A stretch of DNA of 64,000 bases, taken from NCBI GenBank assembly GCA_905235745.1, contig CAJOMN010000002.1, forward strand, positions 1 to 64,000, read 5' to 3'. Made by a program: the position numbers and the translations under genes. The DNA is from an uncultured Lachnospiraceae bacterium (GTDB taxonomy: Bacteria; Bacillota; Clostridia; Lachnospirales; Lachnospiraceae). Positions 36,530 through 45,521 of the stretch are shown here, one piece after another. Position 1 is the stretch's first letter; each line of letters opens with the position of its first letter. The notes below the pieces were generated by a model. That model was not told the DNA's origin. It worked only from the letters and a program-made list of their open reading frames with translations, and ran no database searches.

Positions 36530-37150
36530 ATGTATCAGAGAGTTGTCAAAAGGATAATCGATATCGTATTGTCGGGTGTGGGCATAGTCATAGCGGCGAT
36601 CCCCATGCTCATAGTTGCTGTCCTTATCAAGATCGACTCGCCGGGGCCGGTGTTCTTCAGGCAGAAGCGCGTCGGGATACACAAGACGTATTTTATGATC
36701 ATTAAGTTTCGCTCCATGCCGGTCAGTGCCCCGAAGGATACTCCGACACATGAGCTGAAGGATGCGGCATCGCTCCTGTCGCCTTTTCAGGAAGCAATAC
36801 GTAAATACTCCGTCGATGAGATACCGCAGTTGTTCAATATTTTTGCGGGAAGCATGAGCTTTGTCGGACCGCGTCCGGCTCTCTGGAACCAGTATGACCT
36901 TGTCGAAGAGAGGGAAAAGTACGGGGCAAATGATGTCAGGCCGGGACTTACCGGATGGGCTCAGATAAACGGAAGAGATGAACTTCCGATCGAAGTCAAG
37001 GCAAGATATGACGGGGAATATGTCGAAAGGCAGAGCTTCGTATTTGATCTCAAATGCTTCTTCGGAACGTTCTTTAAGGTAGCGAAGGCAGAAGGCGTCA
37101 GGGAAGGCGGCCCTGACAGTACGGGCAAGGGAGGCCGACAGGATGGATGA
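36530..37150 (+). CDS. Phosphoglycosyl transferase (PglC/WbaP C-terminal type)
   Basis: A 206-residue monotopic sugar transferase that puts the first sugar-phosphate on undecaprenyl phosphate. It starts with the membrane re-entrant helix (RVVKRIIDIVLSGVGIVIAAIP). SPGPVFFRQKRVGIH, FMIIKFRSM, SVDEIPQLFNIFAGSMSFVGPRPAL and VRPGLTGWAQINGRD are the family blocks, including the catalytic DE. It is the short form without extra spans. It heads the glycan-assembly part of the operon and overlaps the epimerase by eight bases. Confidence 0.95.
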   Translation: MYQRVVKRIIDIVLSGVGIVIAAIPMLIVAVLIKIDSPGPVFFRQKRVGIHKTYFMIIKFRSMPVSAPKDTPTHELKDAASLLSPFQEAIRKYSVDEIPQLFNIFAGSMSFVGPRPALWNQYDLVEEREKYGANDVRPGLTGWAQINGRDELPIEVKARYDGEYVERQSFVFDLKCFFGTFFKVAKAEGVREGGPDSTGKGGRQDG

Positions 37151-38084
37151 GATTCTCGCCATAACCGGGATAACCGGCAAATCCGGCCGGGCATTTGCAT
37201 ATTGTCTTGAACAGCATCAGGACGTGATAAGGTCGATGTTCCCCGGAGGGATAAGGGTGCTTTTGCACAAAGAGCGCGAAAAGGATGCCGATATACTGTC
37301 CTGCTTTGCCCCGGAGAGAATGTACGGGGATCTTGAGGACGAGCAGTTTCTAAGCGAAGCGCTGCTCGGCGTCGATACGATCGTCCATATAGCCGGCATA
37401 CACTGGTCAAGAACCCTGACTACAGCCGCGGCATCGCAGTTTGTCAGGCGGATGATAATGGTGCATACTACAGGTATATACTCGAAGTACAAGGCCGCCG
37501 GGGAAGAGTACAGAAATATAGATGATTTTGTGTATATGATGTGCCGGAGTAAGAACATAATCCTTACAATACTGCGCCCGACGATGATCTACGGTACTAT
37601 CGGCGACAAGAATGTTGCCAGATTCATTAGAATGGTTGACAGGTTCCCTATAATGCCCGTGGTGAACAATGCAGAGTATGAGCTTCAGCCGGTACATTAC
37701 AAGGATCTTGGCAAAGCTTATTATAATGTGCTTGTAAGCGAGAAGATAACCGGAGGACATGATTATATCCTCTCGGGAGGAGAAGAGATAACGCTCCGCA
37801 ACATGCTGATCGAGATGGGTGCTTATCTGTCCAAGAGGATGAGGTTTATAAGCGTTCCGTTCCCGATCGCATACAGCATGGCATGGGCATTATATATTGT
37901 GACAGCCGGAAAAAAGGACTACAGGGAGAAAGTTCAGCGATTGTGTGAACCGAGAGTCTATCCGCATGAAGAGGCAACAAGGGATTTCGGCTATGATCCG
38001 AGAACGTTTCGGAGCGCTATAGGCGACGAAGTCAGGGAATATCTGAAAGCAACGGGAAGATCGGAACCCGGACAGTTATCATGA
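37143..38084 (+). CDS. NAD(P)-dependent sugar epimerase/dehydratase-like protein
   Basis: A 313-residue short-chain dehydrogenase fold. ITGITGKSGRAF is the dinucleotide loop, DTIVHIAGIHW the next strand, and YSKYKAAGEEY supplies the YxxxK pair; ILRPTMIYG follows as usual. It probably modifies a nucleotide sugar or a lipid-linked sugar (for example C4 epimerisation or reduction after the PglC-type enzyme). The exact reaction is not readable. It lies between the phosphoglycosyl transferase and a WbuB-like glycosyltransferase with overlaps at both ends. Confidence 0.8.
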   Translation: MDEILAITGITGKSGRAFAYCLEQHQDVIRSMFPGGIRVLLHKEREKDADILSCFAPERMYGDLEDEQFLSEALLGVDTIVHIAGIHWSRTLTTAAASQFVRRMIMVHTTGIYSKYKAAGEEYRNIDDFVYMMCRSKNIILTILRPTMIYGTIGDKNVARFIRMVDRFPIMPVVNNAEYELQPVHYKDLGKAYYNVLVSEKITGGHDYILSGGEEITLRNMLIEMGAYLSKRMRFISVPFPIAYSMAWALYIVTAGKKDYREKVQRLCEPRVYPHEEATRDFGYDPRTFRSAIGDEVREYLKATGRSEPGQLS

Positions 38085-39283
38085 AAATACTGGTCGTATG
38101 TCAATACTATTATCCCGAACCGTTCCGCATACATGAAGTATGCGAAGAACTTGCCGCACGCGGACATGAGGTTACGGTACTTACCGGTACGCCCAATTAT
38201 CCTATGGGTGTTGTGCCCGATGAGTATAAGGGGAAGGATCATAGAGATGAGGTTGTCGGCAGCGTTCATATAATCCGTACAAAAGAGTATCCGAGAAAAC
38301 CCGGGAAGATCGGACTTGCGCGAAACTATGTATCGTTTGTGTGGCATGCGTCCGTTAAAGCACTGACAATGAAAAAAGATTACGATGTGATATTCGTGTA
38401 TCAACTGTCTCCGGTACTCATGGCGATCCCGGCATATGTGGCAAAATGGTTTTCCAAAACAAAGAAGATAGCACTGTACTGTCTGGATCTGTGGCCTGCA
38501 AGCCTCTCCAGTATGGGGATAGCAGGCACCTCAATGTTTTACGGGATCATGAGAAAAGTGAGCATCAAGATCTATTCGGGCGCTGGCATGATCGGATACA
38601 CATCCAAGAGCTTTGAAAAATATTTTACCAACGAACTCGGGATCGGGAATAAAAGGTTTATCCACATACCGCAGTTTGCGGATGAGCTGTTTTCCGGCAT
38701 TGCGACGGGTAATGAGCAGTGCCGCAAAAGCGGCGAAGAGCATATCGATTATGTGTTTGCCGGCAATGTCGGGATGATGCAGAGTGTCCAGACGATCATC
38801 AAAGCTGCGGCACTTTGTACCGATAAGAGGATAAGGTGGCATATCGTGGGTGACGGGTTTGCGCTTGACGAGTGCAAAAAGCTTTGCCATGATATGAAAC
38901 TGGATGACAAAGTGACATTTTACGGGCGGCGACCCGTGGAGGAAATGCCGCAGTTCTATATAATGGCGGATGCCATGATAGTAACGCTTGCCGATGACGA
39001 GCTGATAAGTTATACGCTTCCGGGCAAGATACAGTCGTATATGGCAGCGGGCAAGCCCGTCATAGCGGCTGCAAACGGAGAGGCGGCAAATGTCATAGAA
39101 GAGAGCGGGTGCGGTGTATGCGTTGGTGCAGAAGACGCGAAGGCTCTCGCGCTTGCAGCGGATCAAATGGCCGCGGCAAATGATTTTGCCCGTATGGGCG
39201 GTAATTCGAGAAAGTATTACGATCTTCATTTTACGAAGAAAAATCATATTGATCTGATTGAAAAACTCTTAAAGGAATGCTGA
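38081..39283 (+). CDS. GT4 glycosyltransferase, WbuB-like
   Basis: A 400-residue GT-B enzyme. The start MKILVVCQYYYPEPFRIHEV and VLTGTPNYPMG are nearly family-invariant for WbuB-type amino-sugar transferases; FVYQLSPVLMAIPAY and YCLDLWPASL follow. The C-terminal donor domain shows VFAGNVGMMQSVQTIIKAA and a LPGKIQSYMAAGKPVIA block. It likely adds the second sugar to the lipid-linked unit. Its ATG overlaps the preceding TGA (ATGA). Confidence 0.9.
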   Translation: MKILVVCQYYYPEPFRIHEVCEELAARGHEVTVLTGTPNYPMGVVPDEYKGKDHRDEVVGSVHIIRTKEYPRKPGKIGLARNYVSFVWHASVKALTMKKDYDVIFVYQLSPVLMAIPAYVAKWFSKTKKIALYCLDLWPASLSSMGIAGTSMFYGIMRKVSIKIYSGAGMIGYTSKSFEKYFTNELGIGNKRFIHIPQFADELFSGIATGNEQCRKSGEEHIDYVFAGNVGMMQSVQTIIKAAALCTDKRIRWHIVGDGFALDECKKLCHDMKLDDKVTFYGRRPVEEMPQFYIMADAMIVTLADDELISYTLPGKIQSYMAAGKPVIAAANGEAANVIEESGCGVCVGAEDAKALALAADQMAAANDFARMGGNSRKYYDLHFTKKNHIDLIEKLLKEC

Positions 39284-39302
39284 CAGGGAATAAGAGAACA
39301 AA

Positions 39303-40163
39303 ATGGCCGATATAACTGCGATAATACTGACAAAAAACGAAGAAGTAAATATCGGAAAATGTATCCGTTCCGTTAAGCCGATAGTAAAAAGGATAGTCGT
39401 TGTCGACTCCGGAAGTACGGATAATACCGTGGGTGTCGCGCGGGATCTCGGCGCCGAGGTCATGGTCAATGAGCTTAAGCCTTTTTTGTATGCGAAACAG
39501 TTCCTGTATGCTATGGATCATGCGAATATACAGACAAAATGGGTATTCCGGTTCGATGCCGATGAAGAGCTTACCCCGGAATCGGCACAGGAGATAGACA
39601 GGCTGTGCAATGACAACGAGGATACCGATGTAAACGGTATCGTTGTCAGATTTGAAGTGAATTTCATGGGCAGGGCGATAAGGCACGGAGGAGTGTATCC
39701 CCTCCGCAAGCTTCTTGTATTCAAGTACGGCAAAGGCAATATAGAAGACAGATACATGGATGAGCACTGCATACTGTATGAGGGCAGGAGCGTTGAGGTT
39801 AAAAGCGACAGCCTGCATCATGATGATAAGGGTCTGACGGCATGGATAGACAAGCATAACAATTACTCCACAAGAGAGATGCAGGATTATTACGCAACTC
39901 TTAAGTCCGATGCGGCAACGGGATTGTCGGATGCAAATAATCTTGATGCCAAGGCGAGATTTAAGAGGTTCCTGCGCTGGAAGATATATTATAAGTTCCC
40001 GGCAGGATTTCGCGCATGGGCCTACTATTGTTACAGGTATTACGTCCGCCTCGGATTTCTTGACGGCCGGGAGGGCAGGATATTCTGCTTTATGCAGGCG
40101 TACTGGTACCGTTTTCTTGTGGATGCCAAGATATATGAAGCCGGAAAGAGCAAAACACTGTAG
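39303..40163 (+). CDS. GT2 glycosyltransferase, WaaE/KdtX-like
   Basis: A 286-residue GT-A enzyme with ITAIILTKNEEVNIGKCI, VVDSGSTDNT and FRFDADEELTPES (DxD). The layout fits the short WaaE-like group, which add glucose-type sugars to lipid-linked glycans. A hydrophobic patch near 215-240 may help membrane contact. It begins 19 bases after the WbuB-like gene and nine bases before the next glycosyltransferase, all in the same direction. Confidence 0.88.
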   Translation: MADITAIILTKNEEVNIGKCIRSVKPIVKRIVVVDSGSTDNTVGVARDLGAEVMVNELKPFLYAKQFLYAMDHANIQTKWVFRFDADEELTPESAQEIDRLCNDNEDTDVNGIVVRFEVNFMGRAIRHGGVYPLRKLLVFKYGKGNIEDRYMDEHCILYEGRSVEVKSDSLHHDDKGLTAWIDKHNNYSTREMQDYYATLKSDAATGLSDANNLDAKARFKRFLRWKIYYKFPAGFRAWAYYCYRYYVRLGFLDGREGRIFCFMQAYWYRFLVDAKIYEAGKSKTL

Positions 40164-40172
40164 AGGTTGTAT

Positions 40173-41342
40173 ATGCGGACGGTTCTGATCATTACCGGAA
40201 GGTACCTTCCCGGATATCGTGACGGCGGGCCGGTAAGGTCGCTCATTAATCTGACGGATACCTTCGGTGACGAGTATGACATAAGGATAATGTGCCTGGA
40301 CCGGGATCACGGTGATACGAAAAGGTACCCGGGGATCACTCTTCATGAATATAATGATGTCGGAAAAGCGAAGGTCTGGTATACGGAGCGCTTTACGGAA
40401 CAGGCTGTGATGACTCTCGCAGCCGATGCCGATGTTGTATATGTATGCGGGCCGTACAGCGATTACGCCCGGACTGCCATGAGATTAAAAAAGTCCGGAA
40501 AGATCAGGGCGCTGCTCTATATCGCCCCGATGGGGTCTTTCTCGGCAGGCGCATACAATATAAAAGGCATTAAAAAGAGGCTCTATATCAAATATATGAA
40601 GCTTGCGGGGATGTTTGACAATGTGACGTGGTCCGTTACATCCGCAAGGGAAGAAGAAGAGCTTAAAGCCGCGGTCGGGACAGGCAGCCGGTGCGTTATT
40701 GCCGCCGATCTTCCAAGAAGCGGGACAACACAGCACACCCGCGTCAAGCGGCCTTATGAACTGAAGCTTATATTTATCTCGCGCATCTCGCGCAAGAAGA
40801 ATCTGTCGGCGATACCGGAGATCCTCGAAATGAGCACTTCCGAGCACAGAATATGGCTGGATATATACGGTACCGAAGAAGATACGGAATACCTTCACGA
40901 GTGCATGAAAATGCTTGATGATGTCCAAAAGAGCCATCCTTATTTTGACTGGGAGTACAAGGGCGAGGCAGACAGCGGACTCGTTCCGGATATACTGGCC
41001 GGATATGATGCCTTCCTGTTTCCGACTCTCGGAGAGAACTACGGGCACGTTATCGCCGAGAGCCTGTCTTCGGGGTGCATACCCGTGATAAGCGATACGA
41101 CCCCGTGGACGGATCTTGATGAAAGAGGATGCGGATATGTGTGTCCGTGTGAAGATCCATCCGCGTTCGCGGAGGCAATAGACGAGCTTGTCAGTATGAG
41201 CGAAGAAGATATTCAAATCATGCGCAGAAGCTGTTATGAATATATCGAAGAGGTAAACAGGGATTCCGTGAAGAATTCCGGTTACCGGAAAATATTCGAA
41301 TCTGGAGGATACGAAAATGGAAGAGACAATGAAAGACTATGA
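40173..41342 (+). CDS. GT4 glycosyltransferase
   Basis: A 389-residue GT-B enzyme. The N-terminal half has VLIITGRYLPGYRDGGPVRS, the GG-x-P-V-R loop seen in exopolysaccharide GT4 enzymes. The donor-site region has LIFISRISRKKNLSAIPEIL and FLFPTLGENYGHVIAESLSS with the conserved E-x7-E. The ATG at 40173 has GAGG seven bases upstream; a TTG six bases earlier is in frame. The 3' end overlaps the following S1-domain gene by 26 bases. Confidence 0.88.
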   Translation: MRTVLIITGRYLPGYRDGGPVRSLINLTDTFGDEYDIRIMCLDRDHGDTKRYPGITLHEYNDVGKAKVWYTERFTEQAVMTLAADADVVYVCGPYSDYARTAMRLKKSGKIRALLYIAPMGSFSAGAYNIKGIKKRLYIKYMKLAGMFDNVTWSVTSAREEEELKAAVGTGSRCVIAADLPRSGTTQHTRVKRPYELKLIFISRISRKKNLSAIPEILEMSTSEHRIWLDIYGTEEDTEYLHECMKMLDDVQKSHPYFDWEYKGEADSGLVPDILAGYDAFLFPTLGENYGHVIAESLSSGCIPVISDTTPWTDLDERGCGYVCPCEDPSAFAEAIDELVSMSEEDIQIMRRSCYEYIEEVNRDSVKNSGYRKIFESGGYENGRDNERL

Positions 41343-42021
41343 GGATATGCTTGAAGAATCCTACAGCCTGATGGGTGACGGCGTTCATGATACGGATGCG
41401 CTGCTGGCGTGGAAAAAAGCCGGGGAACTGAAGGAATCGCAGGAGAATTTAACTGTTACCGTAACCGGCATAGTCAAAGGCGGAGTTGTTGCCGATTTTG
41501 ACGGTATAAGAGCATTTATTCCCGCTTCAAGGCTGTCGCTTGAAAGGGTGGACGACTGCAATCCTTTTCTGCAGAAGGAGATCGTTGTCAGGGTCTTCGA
41601 AGCCAATATGGATGAGGATAAACTGATATTGTCGGCCAGAGAGATACTAAAAGAGCAAAGAGATCTCGGAAGAGCAAAGAAACTGTCCGATATTCATATA
41701 GGACAGGTGCTTAGCGGAATGGTCGACACGATCAAGGACTACGGCGCATTTATCGATCTTGGCGATGATATGTCCGGACTTGTCCATATCTCGCAGATAT
41801 CACATGAGCGGATCAAGCATCCGGGAGTGGTTCTTAAAGAAGGTCAAAAGGTCGATGTCAAGGTTATCGATATCAAGGACGGCAAGATATCGCTTTCCAT
41901 AAAGGCACTTCTGGATGATCCCGAAGAGACGTCCTCAGAGGAAGGCGGAATACAGATCCCCGAATCCGAAGGAATAGGGACATCTCTTGGCGATCTGTTA
42001 AAGAATATAAGTGTTTCGTAG
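41317..42021 (+). CDS. Two-domain S1 RNA-binding protein (ribosomal protein S1-like)
   Basis: The 234-residue protein has two S1 folds: about 43-112 (VTVTGIVKGGVVADFDGIRAFIPASRL) and about 128-198 (GQVLSGMVDTIKDYGAFIDLGDDMSGLVHISQIS). It resembles short S1 homologues of Firmicutes that bind RNA and influence translation; true ribosomal S1 of Proteobacteria has six folds. The ATG has GGAGGA 7-12 bases before it and lies within the end of the glycosyltransferase gene. It closes the uvrB operon before the terminator at 42047. Confidence 0.88.
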   Translation: MEETMKDYEDMLEESYSLMGDGVHDTDALLAWKKAGELKESQENLTVTVTGIVKGGVVADFDGIRAFIPASRLSLERVDDCNPFLQKEIVVRVFEANMDEDKLILSAREILKEQRDLGRAKKLSDIHIGQVLSGMVDTIKDYGAFIDLGDDMSGLVHISQISHERIKHPGVVLKEGQKVDVKVIDIKDGKISLSIKALLDDPEETSSEEGGIQIPESEGIGTSLGDLLKNISVS

Positions 42022-42046
42022 CACGTCCTGACAAAAATCATGCTTT

Positions 42047-42075
42047 AAACCGGTCGATTTCGGCCGGTTTTTTGT
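42047..42075 (+). terminator. Rho-independent terminator of the uvrB-to-S1 operon
   Basis: AAACCGGTCG and CGGCCGGTTT form a 10-bp stem (one G-T pair) around loop ATTT, followed by TTTTTG. Confidence 0.88.
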
Positions 42076-42109
42076 TACACTTATACAAAAACGAAGGAGA
42101 GCGTCCCCT

Positions 42110-42271
42110 ATGGATTTTTGTACATTTTCCGATATTGTCAAAATGGCGCTTTTGGAGTTATCATCATATATGCAAACAACAGATGGCGTTTCACATCTTA
42201 ACGCAGATCAATGGCAATGCGGCCGCAATTGCTGTCGGAATGACCGGAATCCGGAAATATTGAATCTATGA
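42110..42271 (+). CDS. Possible 53-residue small protein, unrecognised
   Basis: An ATG at 42110 opens a 53-codon frame preceded by GAAGGAG at 42093-42099 (about ten bases spacing). It starts MDFCTFSDIVKMALLELSS and ends with a cysteine/arginine/asparagine stretch (QCGRNCCRNDRNPE). I recognise no family. It lies alone between two terminators. The base composition does not obviously differ from its neighbours, and a second 63-codon frame overlaps it, so the region could equally be a small RNA. Confidence 0.3.
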   Translation: MDFCTFSDIVKMALLELSSYMQTTDGVSHLNADQWQCGRNCCRNDRNPEILNL

Positions 42272-42318
42272 CTAAAGTTTTGCGATTTTTGTCCGATATA
42301 TATGATAGACATGCAGGG

Positions 42319-42367
42319 AAGCAGCTTAAAACGGATGGAACCGATCCTGTTTTATGCTGCTTTTTTA
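42319..42367 (+). terminator. Strong terminator before the mbl operon
   Basis: AAGCAGC/GCTGCTT (7 bp), TAAAAC/GTTTTA (6 bp) and GGAT/ATCC (4 bp) stack with one T-T mismatch and one bulge around loop GGAACCG, followed by six T. It would end any transcript from 42076-42318. Confidence 0.87.
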
Positions 42368-42390
42368 ATTGCAGTCATAGTACTTTCTAA

Positions 42391-42419
42391 TTGAAAATCG
42401 TGCCGTTTTGCGTTATACT
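42391..42419 (+). promoter_or_regulatory. Sigma-A promoter of the mbl operon
   Basis: TTGAAA (42391-42396) and TATACT (42414-42419) with a 17-base spacer. Transcription would start near 42426, giving a 37-base leader with GAAAGGGG before the mbl ATG. Confidence 0.8.
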
Positions 42420-42462
42420 TATTCGGATAATAGGCAGAATTATGCATTGAAAGGGGATAGAA

Positions 42463-43461
42463 ATGCTTTATTCGGATATAGGAATCGATCTCGGCACTGC
42501 AAGCGTGCTTGTGTATGTAAGGGGTCGGGGAGTCGTACTCAAAGAACCATCGGTCATCGCTCTTGATACCGACACGAATACGATCAGGGCGATCGGAGAG
42601 GAAGCAAGAATGATGCTTGGGCGTACACCCGGCAATATAGTTGCCATTAGACCTCTCCGTCAGGGAGTCATATCCGACTATACGACGACCGAAAAAATGC
42701 TCAAGTACTTTATACAGAAAGCGGTAGGCAGGAAGAATTTCAGGAAACCGCGCATCAGCGTCTGTGTACCTTCGGGCGTTACCGAAGTTGAGAAGAAAGC
42801 GGTTGAAGATGCTACATATCAGGCGGGAGCCAGATATGTTGAGATCATAGAAGAGCCCATAGCAGCTGCGATCGGAGCCGGGATTGATATCGGAAGACCC
42901 TGCGGCAACATGATCGTCGATATAGGCGGAGGGACAACGGATATAGCCGTTATATCACTCGGAGGAGCGGTTGTCTCGACATCGATAAAGGTTGCGGGGG
43001 ATGATTTTGACGAAGCTATTGTCAGATACATGAGAAAGAAGCACAACCTTCTGATCGGTGACAATACGGCCGAGGAGATCAAGATCAAGATAGGAACGGC
43101 GTTCAAACGCCCTGAGATAGAGTATCTGGAAGTTACGGGACGTAACCTTGTAACGGGACTTCCGAGAACGGTCAAGGTCTCATCGGAAGAGACCGAGGAG
43201 GCATTGAGGGATACAACGGGGCAGGTCGTTGAAGCGATCCATTCGGTTCTTGAGAAGACTCCGCCGGAGCTTGCGGCAGATATTTCGGCAAGAGGGATCG
43301 TCCTGACAGGAGGCGGAAGCCTTCTTCGCGGACTCGAAGACCTGATAGCATACAAGACCGGTATCAATACAATGACGGCCGAGGATCCGATGACGGCCGT
43401 GGCAATAGGAACAGGAAAGTATGTAGAGTTCCTCGCGGGATATACGGAAAGCGTCAATTAA
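42463..43461 (+). CDS. mbl: Rod shape-determining actin-like protein (MreB/Mbl)
   Basis: A 332-residue bacterial actin that guides side-wall synthesis. IGIDLGTASVLVYVRGRGVVLKEPSVIA is the phosphate-1 loop, VPSGVTEVEKKAVEDA, EEPIAAAIGAG, MIVDIGGGTTDIAVISLGG and VLTGGGSLLRGL complete the nucleotide cleft. The order mbl, flhO, flhP is the one found in Bacillus subtilis, which favours Mbl over MreB, and no mreCD follows. It is the first gene after the promoter at 42391. Confidence 0.93.
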   Translation: MLYSDIGIDLGTASVLVYVRGRGVVLKEPSVIALDTDTNTIRAIGEEARMMLGRTPGNIVAIRPLRQGVISDYTTTEKMLKYFIQKAVGRKNFRKPRISVCVPSGVTEVEKKAVEDATYQAGARYVEIIEEPIAAAIGAGIDIGRPCGNMIVDIGGGTTDIAVISLGGAVVSTSIKVAGDDFDEAIVRYMRKKHNLLIGDNTAEEIKIKIGTAFKRPEIEYLEVTGRNLVTGLPRTVKVSSEETEEALRDTTGQVVEAIHSVLEKTPPELAADISARGIVLTGGGSLLRGLEDLIAYKTGINTMTAEDPMTAVAIGTGKYVEFLAGYTESVN

Positions 43462-43492
43462 GACAATGAATACGGATAAGGGGTAGGTAATC

Positions 43493-44266
43493 ATGGTAAA
43501 GGGACTGTATACATCGGCAACCGGAATGATCAACGAACAGCGCAGGGTCGACGTGCTTGCCAACAATCTGGCCAATTCGTCGACGACAGGATTCAAGGCC
43601 GAGGGGTCAACATCCGAAGCTTTTTACGACGTTCTGGCATACAAGATCAAGGACACATCCGAGCCGTTCGCGGCACGAAGACTGGGGGCCATGAACCTCG
43701 GAGTCAAGATCGGCGAGACGTATACGGACTACTCGGAAGGTTCCTTTATCACTACGGGGAATGACTACGACATGGCTCTTTCGGGGAAAGGGTTCTTTGC
43801 GATAGAGTTTACGAGCAAGGACGGAGAGGTGTCGACGAAATACACGAGAGCCGGGGACTTTATCGTCAATACCAACGGAGAACTCGTCAACAAGAACGGC
43901 GATTATGTTCTGGATATCAACGGACAGCATATTGTCCTTGATCCGATCGTAAAACCGACAATGGGACTTGACGGAACGATATATCAAAACGGTAATGCGG
44001 TTGCCACGATCCAGGTACAGGATTTTGAGGACTACAATTACCTGAAGAAGTACGGCGAGAATTACTATGATCTTGTAGAGGGGGCAACACCTATCGAATC
44101 GACCGCAACGGTATATAACGGAATGCTTGAGGCGTCCAACGTACAGACAGTCAAGGAAATGGTCAATCTGATCAATTATCAGAGAGCGTACGAGACCAAC
44201 CAGAAGATGATACAGGCGCACAATGAGACACTTGATATCGCGGTCAACCAGTTAGGGAAGGTTTAA
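43493..44266 (+). CDS. Flagellar rod/hook-basal body protein (FlhO/FlgF-type)
   Basis: The 257-residue protein has the N-terminal motif of axial flagellar proteins (MVKGLYTSATGMINEQRRVDVLANNLANSS, in part) and the matching C-terminal coiled segment (ASNVQTVKEMVNLINYQRAYETNQK), which bundle in the rod. SGKGFFAIE and TRAGDFIVNTNGELV are conserved in FlgF/FlgG. Position after mbl matches Bacillus flhO. It is exported by the flagellar type III apparatus; no signal peptide. Confidence 0.9.
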   Translation: MVKGLYTSATGMINEQRRVDVLANNLANSSTTGFKAEGSTSEAFYDVLAYKIKDTSEPFAARRLGAMNLGVKIGETYTDYSEGSFITTGNDYDMALSGKGFFAIEFTSKDGEVSTKYTRAGDFIVNTNGELVNKNGDYVLDINGQHIVLDPIVKPTMGLDGTIYQNGNAVATIQVQDFEDYNYLKKYGENYYDLVEGATPIESTATVYNGMLEASNVQTVKEMVNLINYQRAYETNQKMIQAHNETLDIAVNQLGKV

Positions 44267-44349
44267 TATGTCACGACGCAAGTCGGGACAGGCGAGCGCC
44301 GCTTGAGCGGACCGGGCAGGAGAATGAATAATAAGGAGGTAGTTATGTT

Positions 44350-45168
44350 ATGGTAAGAGCACTTTGGAGCGGGGCATCGGGAATGATCGCCCAGCAGACT
44401 AACGTAGATACTATCGCCAACAATCTGGCAAACGTCAATACAGTCGGCTACAAGACCGAACAGAATGAATTCAAATCACTTCTGTATCAGGAGATCCAGA
44501 CGAGAACGACTACTGCCAACGGGATCCAGAAGCCTGTCGGAGCCCAGGTGGGGCTCGGGGTCAGGAATGCCGCGATAACGTCGGAGTTTACGCAGGGCGC
44601 TTTTCAGGCTTCGGAGAGTTCAACAAGCTTTGCCATAAGCGGCGAGGGATTCTTCGCACTTAACAATAACGGTCAGACCGTATATACCAGAAACGGTGAT
44701 TTTCACTTTGCATTAGGCCCCAACAATCAGATGTGGCTCACATCATCGGACGGTTATCCGGTTCTGAATACAACCGGGCAGCCGATAACGATCCCGGCGG
44801 ATTATATATCGAGCAAGGTACAGGTTGATGCGAGCGGACAGCTCACATACCCCGATGCCAACAATAACCAGCAGCCCATTCCGGGAATGCAGATAGGAAT
44901 GTTCCAGTTCCAGAATGCGAGCGGTCTGTTCAAGACAGGCGGAACTATGTATCTTCCTACAGAGGCATCCGGAGCGGCTCTCAACGAGGCGACAAATGCC
45001 GCTCTTACCAAATCCGAGATCAGACAGGGGTATCTTGAGGCATCCAACGTCCAGGTCGCGGACGAAATGGTCAATCTTATCATTGCACAGCGTGCGTATG
45101 AGCTCAATTCAAAGGTTATCACGACATCGGATTCGATGCTTCAGGTTGCCAACGAGCTTAAGAGGTAG
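44350..45168 (+). CDS. Flagellar rod/hook-basal body protein (FlhP/FlgG-type)
   Basis: A 272-residue paralogue of the previous protein. It has MIAQQTNVDTIANNLANVNT near the N-terminus, ISGEGFFALNNNGQTVYTRNGD in the middle (part quoted) and ASNVQVADEMVNLIIAQRAYELNSK at the C-terminus. It corresponds to Bacillus flhP and forms the distal rod. AAGGAGG is about ten bases before the ATG at 44350. The 83 bases before it hold a small CGAC-GCAA-GTCG hairpin without a T tract. Confidence 0.9.
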   Translation: MVRALWSGASGMIAQQTNVDTIANNLANVNTVGYKTEQNEFKSLLYQEIQTRTTTANGIQKPVGAQVGLGVRNAAITSEFTQGAFQASESSTSFAISGEGFFALNNNGQTVYTRNGDFHFALGPNNQMWLTSSDGYPVLNTTGQPITIPADYISSKVQVDASGQLTYPDANNNQQPIPGMQIGMFQFQNASGLFKTGGTMYLPTEASGAALNEATNAALTKSEIRQGYLEASNVQVADEMVNLIIAQRAYELNSKVITTSDSMLQVANELKR

Positions 45169-45173
45169 CGGGT

Positions 45174-45515
45174 ATGGATATAGGTAATTTATACAGTGAT
45201 TATTTAACGCAGACTGCCACCAAGGCAAGCAATCTTGAAAGAACGCTTCAGGGAACGGGCAGGAGTTCGAGCGACGATGAACTGCTCGATGCATGCAAGC
45301 AGTTTGAAGCATATTTCTACGAACAGGTCTTTAAAAATATGGAGAAAGCGATGGTGCCCTCCGACGATTCAGACGCCAATCAGACCCTGATCGACTATTA
45401 CAAGGAAAATCTCATTTCCGAATACAGCAAGGAAATAGTCAATCAGAGCGGGGGCGGAAGCAATACTCTTGCACAGCAGTTGTATGAGCAGATGAAGAGG
45501 AACAATTCGCTGTAG
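45174..45515 (+). CDS. Rod-binding protein (FlgJ N-terminal domain type)
   Basis: A 113-residue protein with the rod-binding signature LLDACKQFEAYFYEQVFKNMEKAM and LISEYSKEIVNQSGGGSNTLAQQLYEQM. It matches the N-terminal half of FlgJ, which caps rod growth, and lacks the muramidase domain, as is usual in Firmicutes. It starts five bases after flhP. A separate hydrolase must open the wall for the rod. Confidence 0.85.
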   Translation: MDIGNLYSDYLTQTATKASNLERTLQGTGRSSSDDELLDACKQFEAYFYEQVFKNMEKAMVPSDDSDANQTLIDYYKENLISEYSKEIVNQSGGGSNTLAQQLYEQMKRNNSL

Positions 45516-45521
45516 GATTGA

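Noticed and set aside
44268..44306. 12-codon frame between the two flagellar genes
   Set aside because: Too short and without a ribosome binding site; the small hairpin there has no T tract, so neither a gene nor a terminator is claimed.
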